From: Nitrospira sp.
GTDB taxonomy: Bacteria > Nitrospirota > Nitrospiria > Nitrospirales > Nitrospiraceae
NCBI GenBank assembly: GCA_030123565.1
Contig: CP126122.1
Span: 4,478,800-4,542,799 of the forward strand
DNA length: 64,000 nt
Direction of reading: 5' to 3'
Shown: one piece after another, positions 54,121 through 64,000 of the stretch
Position numbering within the stretch: the stretch's first letter is position 1
Layout of the letters: each line of letters starts with the position of its first letter
Notes under the pieces: generated by a model
The model's database searches: none
The model's input: the letters and a program-made list of their open reading frames with translations, nothing else
What the model was told of the DNA's origin: nothing
Translations under genes and position numbers: made by a program

Positions 54121-54212
54121 GCGAGTCAGGTGGGCGGATCGGCCCTGATCGATCCGAAGTGCCCCGGTGGGAAATAGAGGAGGCTACGATGGGGAAGGAG
54201 GTGGGCAAGGCA

Positions 54213-54446
54213 ATGGCAACAGTAGATGAACGGGTGAAGAAAATTATCGCCGAGCAGCTGGGGGTGGAAGAAGAGGAAGTGACGCCGGAGGCGCATTTCG
54301 TCGAGGATCTGGGAGCCGATTCGCTCGACACGGTCGAATTGGTGATGGCCCTGGAAGAAGAATTCGAAATCGAGATTCCCGATGAGGATGCCGAGAAGAT
54401 TCTCACGGTCGGGAAGGCGCTCGAATATATCAAAGAGAAGGTCTAG
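54213..54446 (+). CDS. acpP: Acyl carrier protein
   Basis: A 77-residue acidic carrier. The phosphopantetheine attachment Ser37 is in [20 protein letters not shown], followed by [20 protein letters not shown]. The start at 54213 (MATVDERV) gives the normal length and has AAGGAGGT about 10 bases upstream. An alternative ATG at 54189 has GAGGAGG at ideal spacing and would add MGKEVGKA; both are credible. It is followed within 14 bases by fabF. Confidence 0.95.
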   Translation: MATVDERVKKIIAEQLGVEEEEVTPEAHFVEDLGADSLDTVELVMALEEEFEIEIPDEDAEKILTVGKALEYIKEKV

Positions 54447-54460
54447 CCGGAATCGCTGAG

Positions 54461-55711
54461 ATGCAGGATCGACCTACCAGACGTGTCGTGGTGACCGGTC
54501 TCGGACTGGTGACTCCCCTGGGAACCGGGGTGGAGAAGACGTGGAAGGCTCTTTGCGCCGGGGAATCGGGCATCGGCCGCATCACGCGCTTCGATCCGGC
54601 CGGTTACGACGCGCAGATTGCCGGAGAGGTCAAGGACTTCGACCCGGCTCAGTTCATCGAGAAAAAAGAAATCAAGAAGATGGACACCTTCATCCACTAT
54701 GCGGTGGGGGCCAGCCAACTCGCGGTGGACGATGCAAGGCTCAAGGTGGTACCGGAAGAAGCCACGCGGGTGGGAGTCTATATCGGCTCCGGCATCGGCG
54801 GACTGGGGTCCATCGAGCACTATCACGATGTGCTCAAGGAAAAGGGTCCTGGACGAGTCTCTCCGTTTTTCATTCCCATGACGATCATCAACCTGGCTTC
54901 CGGCCAGGTGGCCATTCGTATCGGCGCCAAGGGACCGAATTCCTGTGCGGTCACGGCCTGCGCGACAGGCAATCACTGCATCGGCGATGCCTATCGGATC
55001 ATTCAGCGGAGCGACGCGGACGTGATGATCGCCGGCGGTGCCGAGGCTGCCATCACACCCTTGGGAGTGGCAGGGTTCGCGTCGGCTAAAGCCCTCTCGT
55101 TCAGGAACGACGAACCGACGAAAGCCAGCCGTCCGTTCGACAAGGATCGAGACGGGTTTGTGTTGGGCGAAGGGGCCGGCGTGGTGGTGCTCGAAGAACT
55201 CGAACATGCCCGGACGCGCGGCGTACGGATCTATGCTGAAGTCATCGGCTACGCGATGAACAGCGATGCCTACCATATTACCGCTCCGCCTGAAGAGGGA
55301 GAGGGGGCGGTTCGTTGTATGGAATTGGCGTTGAAGGATGCAGCGGTCGCCAAATCGGACATCGGCTATATCAACGCCCACGGCACGTCCACCATGGCGG
55401 ATGCCATCGAGACCAAGGCGATCAAGCAGGTATTCGGTGAGCAGGCCTACCGGATTCCCGTCAGCTCGACGAAATCCATGACCGGGCATCTGTTGGGTGC
55501 GGCCGGTGGAATCGAGGCGGTGTTCAGCATTTTGGCGCTGTACCATGGTATGTTGCCGCCGACGATCAATCTTGATCATCCTGATCCCGCCTGCGACCTC
55601 GACTATGTTCCCAACAAGGCACGCCCGACCCGACTCAATGTGGTCCTCTCCAATTCGTTCGGCTTCGGCGGGGTCAATGCCTGTCTGCTCTTTCGCAGGT
55701 GTGATCCGTAA
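54461..55711 (+). CDS. fabF: Beta-ketoacyl-ACP synthase II
   Basis: A 416-residue elongating condensing enzyme. It shows [20 protein letters not shown], the catalytic Cys in [20 protein letters not shown], the first His in [20 protein letters not shown] and the second in [39 protein letters not shown] and [15 protein letters not shown] close the fold. Directly after acpP, as in most bacteria. Confidence 0.96.
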   Translation: MQDRPTRRVVVTGLGLVTPLGTGVEKTWKALCAGESGIGRITRFDPAGYDAQIAGEVKDFDPAQFIEKKEIKKMDTFIHYAVGASQLAVDDARLKVVPEEATRVGVYIGSGIGGLGSIEHYHDVLKEKGPGRVSPFFIPMTIINLASGQVAIRIGAKGPNSCAVTACATGNHCIGDAYRIIQRSDADVMIAGGAEAAITPLGVAGFASAKALSFRNDEPTKASRPFDKDRDGFVLGEGAGVVVLEELEHARTRGVRIYAEVIGYAMNSDAYHITAPPEEGEGAVRCMELALKDAAVAKSDIGYINAHGTSTMADAIETKAIKQVFGEQAYRIPVSSTKSMTGHLLGAAGGIEAVFSILALYHGMLPPTINLDHPDPACDLDYVPNKARPTRLNVVLSNSFGFGGVNACLLFRRCDP

Positions 55712-55738
55712 TTCCCTTCCGGTCACGAGTCAGGCCCT

Positions 55739-56446
55739 ATGACGCCGGCATCGTCAATCGAAGCGGTCCAGCGCTTCTTGGGGTACCGCTTCCGTCGGTC
55801 TCGCTTGCTGGAAGAGGCCTTGACTCACAAGTCCTACTCCAACGAGCGGCGCGGCAAAGACCGAACACAGAACGAACGGCTGGAATTTCTCGGTGATGCC
55901 GTGTTGTCGCTCGTCATCAGCGAGTACCTCGCCGTCGAATTTCCCGACAGCAGCGAAGGGTCGCTCTCGAAGCTCAAAGCGCACCTCGTCAGCGAGGCCT
56001 CGCTCGCCAAAGCCGCCCGGCGCATGAAACTCGGCCGCCTGTTGCGGCTGGGGAAAGGCGAAGAACTCTCCAAGGGGCGGGAGAAACATTCGCTGTTGGC
56101 GGATGCGCTCGAGGCCTTGATCGCGGCCGTCTATTTGGACGGCGGGCTCGAAGCGAGCCGGGCCTTTATCTTGCGTGTGTTGGAGGAGGAGTTGTCGGCG
56201 ACCCGCGCACACCAGGCGCGGCCGGGGATGGATGATTACAAGACGCAACTGCAGGAAGTCTGTCAGAAACGTTTCGAAACCCTGCCGCATTATGCAATCG
56301 TACGGGAATCTGGTCCCGACCATGAAAAAATCTTCGAGGTGGAGCTGACGATTCAAGGTACGATGCGAGGAGTCGGACGCGGACACAGCAAGAAAGAGGC
56401 CGAGCAGATGGCAGCCAAGGAAGCGCTGGCGCAGCTGGCGGTGTGA
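55739..56446 (+). CDS. rnc: Ribonuclease III
   Basis: A 235-residue double-strand-specific RNase that processes rRNA precursors. The catalytic signature is NERLEFLGDAVLSLVISEYL, with the second metal site in LLADALEALIAAVYLDGG. A C-terminal dsRNA-binding domain reads DDYKTQLQEVCQKRFETLPH to AEQMAAKEALAQLAV. It ends the fatty-acid block, where rnc often lies. Confidence 0.96.
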   Translation: MTPASSIEAVQRFLGYRFRRSRLLEEALTHKSYSNERRGKDRTQNERLEFLGDAVLSLVISEYLAVEFPDSSEGSLSKLKAHLVSEASLAKAARRMKLGRLLRLGKGEELSKGREKHSLLADALEALIAAVYLDGGLEASRAFILRVLEEELSATRAHQARPGMDDYKTQLQEVCQKRFETLPHYAIVRESGPDHEKIFEVELTIQGTMRGVGRGHSKKEAEQMAAKEALAQLAV

Positions 56447-56471
56447 GGCGGTGGATCAGCAAGGAGGAGGC

Positions 56472-57125
56472 ATGATGGCACAGGCTCAATGGAACAGGCT
56501 GTTGGGAATCGTCGTGACAGTGGGTATGTTGGCGGGAAGCGGCATGGCCGGGGTCGGGCTGGCGGCAGATGCCGGACCGGCCGGTACCGAATCGGTGAAC
56601 GTGAAGAATGTGCGGGCCGTCATCAAGACCAAGTTCGGGGATATGGAAATTAAGTTTCTCCCAGACGTGGCTCCGAAGCATGTAGAAAATTTCATTTCGC
56701 TCGCCAAATCCGGCTTCTACAACGGCACGATTTTCCACCGGGTGATCCCCGGATTCATGATTCAGGGCGGCGACCCGAACACCAAAGATTCCCTGAAGAA
56801 GGGCGCCTATGGCCAGGGCGGGCCGGGACATAATGTGAAGGGCGAGTTCAGCGACCTGCCGCACAAGCGCGGCATGGTGTCGATGGCGCGGGCGCAAGAC
56901 CCCGACAGCGCCGGCTCGCAATTTTTCGTCGTCGTCGAAGACTCGCGTTTCCTGGATCGGAAATATACGATCTTCGGCGAAGTGGTCAAGGGGATCGGTG
57001 TGGCGGATAAGATTGTCGCCGTACCGAGGGTCATGTGCCAAACGGGGGCTCCCAACCCTCCCGACAAGGGGCCCTGCGACAATCCGATCGATCGAGTCGA
57101 AATGACCGTGACGATTGTGGAATAG
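56472..57125 (+). CDS. Exported cyclophilin-type peptidyl-prolyl isomerase
   Basis: A 217-residue protein with a signal peptide (LLGIVVTVGMLAGSGMAGVG, ending LAADA) and a cyclophilin domain: FGDMEIKFLPDVAPKHVENF, FHRVIPGFMIQGGDPNTKDS, MARAQDPDSAGSQFFVVVED and a final DRVEMTVTIVE. It should assist folding in the periplasm. AAGGAGG at 56461-56467 precedes two ATGs (56472, 56475). It is 25 bases after rnc but functionally unrelated. A short GGGCA/TGCCC hairpin at about 57133-57145 follows its stop. Confidence 0.93.
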   Translation: MMAQAQWNRLLGIVVTVGMLAGSGMAGVGLAADAGPAGTESVNVKNVRAVIKTKFGDMEIKFLPDVAPKHVENFISLAKSGFYNGTIFHRVIPGFMIQGGDPNTKDSLKKGAYGQGGPGHNVKGEFSDLPHKRGMVSMARAQDPDSAGSQFFVVVEDSRFLDRKYTIFGEVVKGIGVADKIVAVPRVMCQTGAPNPPDKGPCDNPIDRVEMTVTIVE

Positions 57126-57187
57126 AGAAATAAGGGCAAGGTGCCCTGCCTTCATTCGAACGGCCGGTCAGGTGCCGTCGAAGTCTG

Positions 57188-57763
57188 TCAGAAAGGCTGG
57201 GTGTTTTGTTGCGCGCGGACAAGCGTCAACAGGTGGGAAAAGGCTTTGGTCACCCGTTCCGCATGGGACGCGGCACGAAACAACAAGGTGTCCTCTGAAA
57301 ACTGGGATTCAAGTTCCGTAACGGCTCCGGTGCAGAAACTGGTTTTCCTGACACAAGGGCCGCTGCTTTTGCAGGTGAAACGCACTCCGTACAGGACCAA
57401 GTTGTTCTCGCGGGTGTCTTGCCCGTGGTAGTCGATCGTCTCGATGTCGTGCAGGTCGAAATGGGTAAAGCCGGTATTGATTTCGTCGTGGCCGTGGTTG
57501 AGCTCGATCGCCCCGAGTTTGGTTCCGGTGGGGATCACGCTGTAGATTTCAGTGACTTTGGTCGGTTTCCCGGCTTTGGGATTTCGGCAGCTGAGGCTAC
57601 GGACAAATCCGTGGGTATTGACCATCTCGCTGATGAATTGAACCGTGTCCTCGACGGTTTGACTGAAGGCCGCGGTTGGTAAGAGTAGAATCAACGCCAA
57701 TGACCAGGTGATGCCGGTCGTATGGGGTGATGGGTGCTGCAGGTGTCTCTTCCCGTCTTGCAT
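57188..57763 (-). CDS. Secreted protein of unknown function, 191 residues
   Basis: From the ATG at 57763 (GGAG 7 bases upstream on the minus strand) a signal peptide (WSLALILLLPTAAFS, cleavage before QTVED) precedes a compact domain with Cys residues in LSCRNPKAGKPTKV, RFTCKSSGPCVRKTSFCTGA, suggesting disulfides. HDEINTGFTHFDLHDIETID is strikingly acidic with several His. I do not recognise a family. It converges with the cyclophilin gene. Good hydrophobic pattern and start make it a real gene. Confidence 0.65.
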   Translation of the reverse strand: MQDGKRHLQHPSPHTTGITWSLALILLLPTAAFSQTVEDTVQFISEMVNTHGFVRSLSCRNPKAGKPTKVTEIYSVIPTGTKLGAIELNHGHDEINTGFTHFDLHDIETIDYHGQDTRENNLVLYGVRFTCKSSGPCVRKTSFCTGAVTELESQFSEDTLLFRAASHAERVTKAFSHLLTLVRAQQNTQPF

Positions 57764-57919
57764 CGTGATTCTCCGTGAAATGCGCCCTCCGGCCGAATTC
57801 GGATGGTCCCTACCGTACTCAAACCGCCCGTTCACTGCAATCCCTCCCGTGACGGCCATGAAAGCGGAAGCTGTTTCTCGGGACAGCCGGAGGTTCTGCA
57901 GGGTCGATTTCGGGATCGT

Positions 57920-58807
57920 TCACACAACGTCTTGGGCAATTTCGGCGGGGAGGATCGTCGGGTCGAGCGGCATGATCGGGGAGAAGTCGAGCTGCTCCGA
58001 GAGCGGGGCAAAGCGGAAGGTGTCCAGCAGGGCGGAAAGTCGGAATTCCATCTTTCCCAGGTTCAGATAGTGGAACAGTCGAGAGAAAAACGGTCCTTCC
58101 ATGCGTGGTTGCTGAGGATCGAGCTCCCATGGGTGAAAATACATGACCAGAGGCCGGCCTTGTCGTTCGATACGCTTCAATAGCCGGCGGATGGTCGGAA
58201 ACGGCAGCAGACGGAAATAGCTGCCTCCGGCGATCGGGAGCCGCACTCCCCCGAGGTTTACGGTGGAAGGGGGAACTTCCCACATCGGGCCTGCAGAAGT
58301 CTGTCGCAGATGGGGCCAGGGATCGGCGTCGGGAAGGCCGCAGTGGTCATGCCGGATCGGGACCACACTGGAGTCGTAGGTATGTCCCTCTTCCACCAAA
58401 ATCGGCAGGGCCCAGAGGGTCTCGCGCGTCACCGTGAATCCCGGTGCGCGATAGCCTTGAACCGGAGCACCCGTGAGATCTTCGAGAATCCGTTTCGCCT
58501 TTCTGACGTCCGCGCGAAACAATTCGGGCGTTTGTGCCGTGACCAACTCATGGCCATACCCATGGGATGCGATCTCATGTCCGCAGTCGGCGATTTGTTT
58601 GATGAGTCCGGGATGACGTTCTGCCACCCAGGCCAACACGAAAAAGGTGGCCCTGGTATGGTGACGAGCGAGGAGCTCCATCAACCGGCAGGTATTCGAA
58701 GCCACCCGACTCTCAAACGACCCCCAGTGCCGTCGGCGAATCGGAGAATCGAATCGTGAAACTTGAAAGTGTTCTTCCAGGTCGAATGTCAGGCAATGCA
58801 CGGACAT
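57920..58807 (-). CDS. Polysaccharide deacetylase with DUF3473 (exosortase-system type)
   Basis: A 295-residue NodB-fold protein. It begins VHCLTFDLEEHFQVSRFDSP, carrying the first metal Asp, then TRATFFVLAWVAERHPGLIK, HEIASHGYGHELV with the metal His pair, and APVQGYRAPGFTVTRETLWA. The C-terminal portion with LPIAGGSYFRLLPF and LVMYFHPWELDPQQPR is the DUF3473 extension found in the XrtA/PEP-CTERM associated deacetylases. Such genes usually sit in exopolysaccharide clusters, but here it is alone. The ATG at 58807 has GAGGGGAAAG upstream. Likely cytoplasmic or periplasmic-facing; no signal peptide. Confidence 0.88.
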   Translation of the reverse strand: MSVHCLTFDLEEHFQVSRFDSPIRRRHWGSFESRVASNTCRLMELLARHHTRATFFVLAWVAERHPGLIKQIADCGHEIASHGYGHELVTAQTPELFRADVRKAKRILEDLTGAPVQGYRAPGFTVTRETLWALPILVEEGHTYDSSVVPIRHDHCGLPDADPWPHLRQTSAGPMWEVPPSTVNLGGVRLPIAGGSYFRLLPFPTIRRLLKRIERQGRPLVMYFHPWELDPQQPRMEGPFFSRLFHYLNLGKMEFRLSALLDTFRFAPLSEQLDFSPIMPLDPTILPAEIAQDVV

Positions 58808-59117
58808 GTTCTTTCCCCTCTGTAGGGGTTTGCATACAGGGTGAGGTATTGCAGGGGTGCCTTGTGGGTCACTGGATAGGAAGTTCAAGATAACGTCCTT
58901 GCAACGCGCCCTTGTATACTATGTGTGCCCCACGAAGTAAAGCAAAGTTTGAACCGCCGGAGTTCACAATGATTTTCAATGTGATAATCGCAGTGGGCTA
59001 GAGAGAAGTCGATGGAATGTATCCAAGATGTTCCCGAATTGTATCTAAAAAGATACTCTCGTTAGGCAACTAAAGAGGCTTAGGTGGGAGAAGAAGGTAT
59101 CGCGAAGGGTTCCCCTG
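58808..59117. other. Intergenic region upstream of the deacetylase
   Basis: No gene is supported. It holds the deacetylase promoter (58913-58941) and a small palindrome GTATCT-AAAA-AGATAC near 59040, possibly part of an end structure for the kinase operon arriving from the right. Confidence 0.5.
58913..58941 (-). promoter_or_regulatory. Candidate sigma70 promoter for the deacetylase
   Basis: On the minus strand TTTACT (58936-58941), a 17-base spacer and TATACA (58913-58918). Transcription would begin near 58906, giving a leader of about 100 bases. Confidence 0.5.
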
Positions 59118-60365
59118 TTAGGCTGCTTCGCGGTCGGTTTCCACCTTCGGGAATTGTCGCTGAACTGGAATTGTGACCCTGAAGGTGGAGCCGTTTCCCG
59201 GTTCACTTTCCGCCTCTATCTGCCCTCCCATCAACTCCGCCAACTGCTTGCAGATGGCAAGTCCCAAGCCGGTTCCTCCATATTTCCGAGTGGTGGACCC
59301 ATCGGCCTGTACGAAGGGTTGGAACAGTTTGGAAAAGGCGCCGGGGGGAATGCCGATCCCGTTATCGGACACGGAGAATCGGATATAGGCCACTCGGTCG
59401 AGGTGCGCGGATGCGTCGTCAGATCCGACGGCGTGAAACTCGAGACGCTGGTCCGGTTGCCGTTGCGCGAGATCCACGTGGATGGAGACGGTGCCGTGAT
59501 CGCTGAACTTGACGGCGTTCGCCAGCAAATTGCTCAGGATCTGTTGAAGCCTCGTCGGGTCCCCGTGCAAGGTAGACGGCACCCCCTCGGCAATCCATGA
59601 GGTCAATACCAGGCCCTTCCGCCTTGCACGTTCCGTAAACAACGCCAGGACCCGATCCAGGAAGTCGGACAGCTCGAAGTCCAACAGTTCGAGCGACAAT
59701 TTGCCGGATTCGATTTTGGAGAAATCCAGAATATCGTTGATGATGACCAGCAAGGCATCACCCGAAGAGCGGATGGTCTCGGCACAGTCCCGCTGTTCGG
59801 CGGTGAGTTCGGTGTCGAGCAGCCAATCCGTCATGCCCAGCACGCCGTTCATCGGCGTCCTGATTTCGTGACTCATGGTGGCGAGGAATTCGGACTTGAG
59901 CCTGGTCCCTTCGATCGCCGCATCACGGGCCTGCGTCAAGGTGGCCTGGCTGGCTCGAAGTTCCTGCAGTACCTGGTTGGCCCGAACCATGTAACGAATA
60001 CGATTGGTCAGCAGGATCGCATTCAGCGGCTTGACGATGAAATCCGTCGCGCCCGCATCGTAGGCCTTGGTGATGGAGTCGAAGTCGTCCAGCCCTGTCA
60101 TGATGAGAATGGGCGTATGTTCGCCGGCCGGCAACCTCCGTAATGCCGCGCAGGTGCCGAACCCGTCCATCCCAGGCATCATAACGTCGAGGAGCACCAC
60201 GTCAGGCGGCCGGCGCTGGAAGGCGACATAGGCTTCCCGCCCGTTTTCCGCCTCCTCAACGGCCCAGCCTGCTTGCTCTAGGGCCTCGCGGGCGAACATG
60301 CGGATAATGACGTCGTCATCCGCTATCAGCGCAAGCGGAGTCCGGTCTGATCGCAACTGCGTCAT
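59118..60365 (-). CDS. Response regulator-histidine kinase hybrid
   Basis: A 415-residue soluble protein. A receiver domain comes first (D60 in [17 protein letters not shown]), then a helical linker, a HisKA domain with H166 in [18 protein letters not shown], and an ATPase domain with [20 protein letters not shown] and [15 protein letters not shown]. No membrane helix is present. The order receiver-kinase suggests it is itself switched by phosphorylation, most likely from the large hybrid kinase encoded just upstream; the two overlap by four bases (ATGA). Output target unknown. Confidence 0.9.
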   Translation of the reverse strand: MTQLRSDRTPLALIADDDVIIRMFAREALEQAGWAVEEAENGREAYVAFQRRPPDVVLLDVMMPGMDGFGTCAALRRLPAGEHTPILIMTGLDDFDSITKAYDAGATDFIVKPLNAILLTNRIRYMVRANQVLQELRASQATLTQARDAAIEGTRLKSEFLATMSHEIRTPMNGVLGMTDWLLDTELTAEQRDCAETIRSSGDALLVIINDILDFSKIESGKLSLELLDFELSDFLDRVLALFTERARRKGLVLTSWIAEGVPSTLHGDPTRLQQILSNLLANAVKFSDHGTVSIHVDLAQRQPDQRLEFHAVGSDDASAHLDRVAYIRFSVSDNGIGIPPGAFSKLFQPFVQADGSTTRKYGGTGLGLAICKQLAELMGGQIEAESEPGNGSTFRVTIPVQRQFPKVETDREAA

Positions 60366-63300
60366 GGCTGTTCTCCCTTGGCAATTTCGCTGCGGAAGAC
60401 CGCGCAGGCGGCAAGATAGTCGGTTTGCAACTGAGCCAGGACACGGTCGGCATCGATCAAATTTTTCCGGGCCCCCATCGTTTCCAACTCGTTGCATCGC
60501 CCGGCCAGGGCCATCGCACCGAGTTGCGCGCTGCTCGATTTGAGCCGATGGGCGATCGCTTGAAGCGCAGCGGCATCGTTCGACCGGATGGCATCCCGCA
60601 GGGCGTCCACGCTGTCCCGGGAGTTATCCAGATATTTGCGCAGGACCGAGGCCAGTATGTCCGGCCGGTTGGGCCGCTGTAACGCGCGGATGCCGTCCAG
60701 GGCCTTCAGGTCCATGTCGGAAGGGACCAAGACGGTATTCGCCATCGGCTGAACCGTCTGCGGGGATGAATCAGGGGGGAACGTTGAATCGGGCAAGGAC
60801 GTGCTGGTGGCTGAAGACGCATGCGTCGAAGGGACCTTCTTCATCATCAATTTGAGTAGGATTTCCCGCAACTGCATCTGGGTAAAGGGTTTGGTCAGGT
60901 AATCATCCATGCCGGCTGCGAGACATCGCTCACGGTCCCCCTGCATGGCATGGGCCGTGAGCGCGACGATTGGGACGCGATGCGTTCGACGTATCTCGTC
61001 GTTCGGATCTCGTCGTTCATCGGACGCTTCACGTTTCACGAGCGATGATTCATGTGCTCTGATGAGGCGCGTGGCTTCGAGCCCGTCCATTTCAGGCATC
61101 TGACAATCCATCAGGATCATGTCCACCTTCCCTCGATCGGCGGCCATCACGGCTTCCCGACCATTGTCCGCCACCTCGACCTCGTATCCGAGTAACTCCA
61201 ACATCCCGACGGCGACCTCACGGTTGACGGGGTTGTCTTCGGCCAGCAGGATTCGACCCGCGGGGTTTGCGGTCGGTGCCTCGGGCGGAACCGGTGATGG
61301 GGCGGCGGGATGGGGCTCCATGTGCTGCCCCGGTAGGGGGTATCCATCAGGAAATTTCATGGGACTCGTCAATCCCTTGGGAAGAGGAGTGCCGGGAATC
61401 GGGCGACCGAGACGGACCGTAAAGGCGAAGGTCGAACCGACCCCTGGCGTACTCTCTGCCGTGATGGTTCCATCCATGAGCCCGACCAGCCGCTTGGCGA
61501 TCGACAGGCCGAGACCGGTCCCACCGTAACGTCTGGTCGTCGAGCCGTCCGCCTGTGAAAAAGCTTCGAAGATGCGTGTCTTGGCCGCCGGCGCGATACC
61601 GATGCCGCTGTCTGTCACGGAGAGCCGCAACCGCACATCGGTCTCCGTTTCAGACAGCAACTCCGTGGTCAGAGAGACTCCTCCCCTCTCGGTGAATTTA
61701 ATCGCATTACTCAGGAGATTCATGACGATTTGACGCAGCCGGACGGGATCGCCTGTAAGATAGAGGGGGACTTCTTCGCCCATCTGCTGGACCAGAAGAA
61801 TATTTTTCCGCTGGGCCGCTTCACGAAACAACTCCATCGATTCCGACAGGATGTGCGACAGGTCGAAATCGACGGTTTCCAATTCGAGTTTTCCCGCTTC
61901 GATTTTTGAAAAGTCGAGAATGTCGTTGATGATCGCCAGCAGGGTTCGGCCCGAGCGGTGGACGATCGAGGCGAGGTGCCGTTGCTTGTCCGACAGCTCG
62001 CTGTGGAGGAGCAATTCGGTCGTGCCCAGGACGCCGTTCATCGGGGTGCGAATCTCATGGCTCATATTCGCCAGAAACTCGCTCTTGGCCTTGTTCGCGG
62101 CCTCAGCGGCCTCCTTGGCCGCACGGAGTTCCTCCTCGACGCGTTTCCGGTCTGTGGTGTCGATGTGTATTCCGACCATGCGGATCGTCACACCGTAGAC
62201 GTCTCGAATGACACTGCCTCGGGACAAGATCCAACGGTAGGAACCGTCTCGATGCCGAAGGCGATGTTCGAACTCGAACTGGTGGATCGTGCCGTCGAGG
62301 CAGGCCCGGACGGTTTCAAGGGTCCGTTGCAGATCGTCCTCGTGGATCCGTGACCGCCATGTTTCGAAATCGCTGCCCAGGGCGGAATCGTCATATCCGA
62401 GATGATGTTTCCATTGTGGCGAAAGGTAAACCGCATTCGTCGTGAGGTTCCAGTCCCAAATGCCGATGTGCGAGCTTTCCACGGTCATCGCCAAACGCTC
62501 TTCGCTCGTCCGCAGGGCTTCTTCCGCCCGTTTCCGTTCCGTAATGTCCACCACGAAGGCCGTGAAGGTGTAGGCATTTTCAAGGCGGAGCGGGGTGATG
62601 GCCAACTCGATTGGAAATTCCGTGCCGTCGCGCCGCACCGCCGTGATTTCGATCCGTTTGTTCAAGACCGAGCCTTCACCGGTTCGGAGGAACCGCTCAA
62701 GTCCGTGCTGGTGGGCCTCACGGTAAGCGGCTGGAATGATCGTGTCGATCATCGCACGGCCGATCGCTTCATGGCGTTTCCATCCGAATATCTGTTCGGC
62801 CTGCGCATTCCAATCGATGATATTTCCCTTGTCGTCCATGCCGATGACCGCACCCAGCGCGGTGTCGATGATCAGTCTGGTCCGGCCCTCGCTTTTGCGC
62901 AGGGCCTGCTCCGCCTGGAGGCGCTCGGCTGCTTCCAGGGCAAGGGAGACCACGGACGCGATCGCATGGCCGAACTGCTGCTCTTCCAACCTCCAATGGC
63001 GAGGGGATCCGATATGTTCATGGCAGAGCATGCCGACGAGTTTCCCCTTGAAGCGAACCGGAATATCCAGCATGGCGCGGATGTCGAGGGGGAGAAGGTA
63101 GGGGGCGGCGAATTCGGACGTGCGGGGGTCGGTGACGGCGTCGGCGGCATCGATGATGCGCTCGGAGAGAAGCTCCCGGAAATAGGCCGGAAACGCGGTT
63201 GCCTGTAATTCCATCCCAGAGGAGTGGGTGCCGGTGGAGGTTTCGTAGAGGTCCTTGCATTGTATGGTGCGGCGGTCTTCGGTCAACAACCAGACGCTGG

Positions 63301-64000
63301 CTCGGTTCACGCCCAGGGTCATGGTAATGGTGCGCGTAATTTCTTTCAGCGCCGGCTCCAACAAACCGCTTTGGATGACCGTGCTGCTTGCCAGGTTGAG
63401 GAGCGCGGTTTGTTGCAGCCGCAACAGGTCCTCGGTGTGCCGGCGGAAGTCCTCTGCCTGTTTGCGGTCGGTGATGTCGCGAAAGACCAGCACGGCACCG
63501 GCGACATGATCCTCCCGAACGATCGGGGCCAGCACATAGGAGACCGGGAACGAACGCCCGGTCGCCAGGGTCAGCAGTCCGTCATCGGTCCGGATCGTAT
63601 CCCCCCTTGCGGTTTCCTCCAACAGGATTTGGGTGAAGATGGGTTCCGTGAGGTCCTTGCGGGAGGACAAGGACACCACCTCATACAGCGACCGGCCGAT
63701 GACCTCGTGTTCGGCATGGCCCCAGAGACGCTGGCCCTCCGGATTGAGCAGCTGGATGTTCCAGTGCTGATCGACCACGCAGAGTCCGTCGCCGATGGAA
63801 CGGAGGACCGTCTGCAGTTTGTCGCGTTCCTCGGTGAGCCGACTCTCGGACGAGCGGCGTACCTGTTCGTTCAGGTCCTGCATCTCCTTCGAGGAGAGGG
63901 CGATCGAGCGTTCCAGGAGTTCGCGCCCCTGGTCGGCCTCGATATAACTTCGGTTCACCCGCTCCAACAGCTTCTGCCACGCGTCGGGGGATTGGGGAAC
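60362..64000 (-). CDS. Multi-PAS/GAF hybrid histidine kinase, N-terminus outside the window
   Basis: The frame is open to the right edge ([20 protein letters not shown]), so the start is missing. In residues counted from the TTG at 63967 I see a coiled coil (1-50), PAS (48-160), GAF (about 165-355), two more PAS domains (365-485, 490-615), HisKA with H637 in [11 protein letters not shown], ATPase (750-865), receiver with D954 in [13 protein letters not shown] and a C-terminal Hpt with H1140 in [13 protein letters not shown]. It is a complete phosphorelay in one protein. The receiver carries an unusual insertion (see findings). No membrane helix is visible, so sensing is probably cytoplasmic; the GAF domain may bind a small ligand. 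Confidence 0.9.
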   Translation of the reverse strand, partial: VPQSPDAWQKLLERVNRSYIEADQGRELLERSIALSSKEMQDLNEQVRRSSESRLTEERDKLQTVLRSIGDGLCVVDQHWNIQLLNPEGQRLWGHAEHEVIGRSLYEVVSLSSRKDLTEPIFTQILLEETARGDTIRTDDGLLTLATGRSFPVSYVLAPIVREDHVAGAVLVFRDITDRKQAEDFRRHTEDLLRLQQTALLNLASSTVIQSGLLEPALKEITRTITMTLGVNRASVWLLTEDRRTIQCKDLYETSTGTHSSGMELQATAFPAYFRELLSERIIDAADAVTDPRTSEFAAPYLLPLDIRAMLDIPVRFKGKLVGMLCHEHIGSPRHWRLEEQQFGHAIASVVSLALEAAERLQAEQALRKSEGRTRLIIDTALGAVIGMDDKGNIIDWNAQAEQIFGWKRHEAIGRAMIDTIIPAAYREAHQHGLERFLRTGEGSVLNKRIEITAVRRDGTEFPIELAITPLRLENAYTFTAFVVDITERKRAEEALRTSEERLAMTVESSHIGIWDWNLTTNAVYLSPQWKHHLGYDDSALGSDFETWRSRIHEDDLQRTLETVRACLDGTIHQFEFEHRLRHRDGSYRWILSRGSVIRDVYGVTIRMVGIHIDTTDRKRVEEELRAAKEAAEAANKAKSEFLANMSHEIRTPMNGVLGTTELLLHSELSDKQRHLASIVHRSGRTLLAIINDILDFSKIEAGKLELETVDFDLSHILSESMELFREAAQRKNILLVQQMGEEVPLYLTGDPVRLRQIVMNLLSNAIKFTERGGVSLTTELLSETETDVRLRLSVTDSGIGIAPAAKTRIFEAFSQADGSTTRRYGGTGLGLSIAKRLVGLMDGTITAESTPGVGSTFAFTVRLGRPIPGTPLPKGLTSPMKFPDGYPLPGQHMEPHPAAPSPVPPEAPTANPAGRILLAEDNPVNREVAVGMLELLGYEVEVADNGREAVMAADRGKVDMILMDCQMPEMDGLEATRLIRAHESSLVKREASDERRDPNDEIRRTHRVPIVALTAHAMQGDRERCLAAGMDDYLTKPFTQMQLREILLKLMMKKVPSTHASSATSTSLPDSTFPPDSSPQTVQPMANTVLVPSDMDLKALDGIRALQRPNRPDILASVLRKYLDNSRDSVDALRDAIRSNDAAALQAIAHRLKSSSAQLGAMALAGRCNELETMGARKNLIDADRVLAQLQTDYLAACAVFRSEIAKGEQP

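Noticed and set aside
54189-54212. Extended acpP start (adds eight residues)
   Set aside because: It has an ideal ribosome site, but the shorter start gives the usual ACP length and N-terminus; kept as an alternative only.
1-64000. tRNA, rRNA or CRISPR array
   Set aside because: I looked for cloverleaf-like segments and regularly spaced direct repeats and found none; the repeats present are inverted or simple-unit types.

Overview
The window reads as a chromosomal segment of a diderm, meso-diaminopimelate bacterium. My best guess is Nitrospira (phylum Nitrospirota). The reasons are the high-GC codon use, the gene orders, several secreted proteins of a kind I associate with that genus, and intergenic repeats resembling ones I recall from its genomes. 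This is an inference from memory; no search was run.

Layout. (1) 1-2632 is accessory DNA: a 5'-truncated PIN-like protein, a possible nuclease-fold protein and a DUF433/DUF5615 toxin-antitoxin pair whose toxin is frameshifted. (2) 2692-9193 holds cstA, yajQ, an Asp-box lipoprotein, a periplasmic coiled-coil protein and asnS. Three related stem-bounded repeats lie at 1927-2025, 4721-4833 and 5404-5500. (3) 9346-27158 is a complete division and cell-wall (dcw) cluster: rsmH-ftsL-ftsI-murE-murF-mraY-murD-ftsW-murG-murC-murB-ddl-ftsQ-ftsA-ftsZ. Ahead of it are a promoter, a three-repeat MraZ operator and an inverted pair of perfect DnaA boxes, but no mraZ gene. (4) 27198-30384 continues with pgeF-yggS-proC-yggT-divIVA. 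(5) 30498-41956 holds a serine hydrolase, pgsA, pilC with the pilSR two-component pair, and ispE-prs-rplY-pth-ychF. (6) 41957-44380 is an AT-richer, gene-poor island with a decayed membrane-protein gene. (7) 44381-48080 holds a secreted protein, an indoleamine 2,3-dioxygenase-family enzyme, a small membrane protein, a mobile-type repeat, an outer-membrane barrel and a Gly/Tyr-rich lipoprotein. (8) 48290-56446 is rpsF-ssb-rpsR, then yceD-rpmF-plsX-fabH-fabD-fabG-acpP-fabF-rnc. (9) 56472-64000 holds a cyclophilin, an unknown secreted protein, an exosortase-type polysaccharide deacetylase and two overlapping hybrid histidine kinases. The larger kinase runs off the right edge.

Most genes are housekeeping. 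The dcw block makes lipid II (MurE/F/D/C/B, Ddl, MraY, MurG) and the divisome that uses it (FtsL/I/W/Q/A/Z). The yceD-rpmF-plsX-fab block initiates and elongates fatty acids. The less ordinary items are the control region before rsmH, the stem-conserving repeats, the dioxygenase, the decayed island and the modified receiver domain in the large kinase. No tRNA, rRNA, CRISPR array or intact transposase was found.
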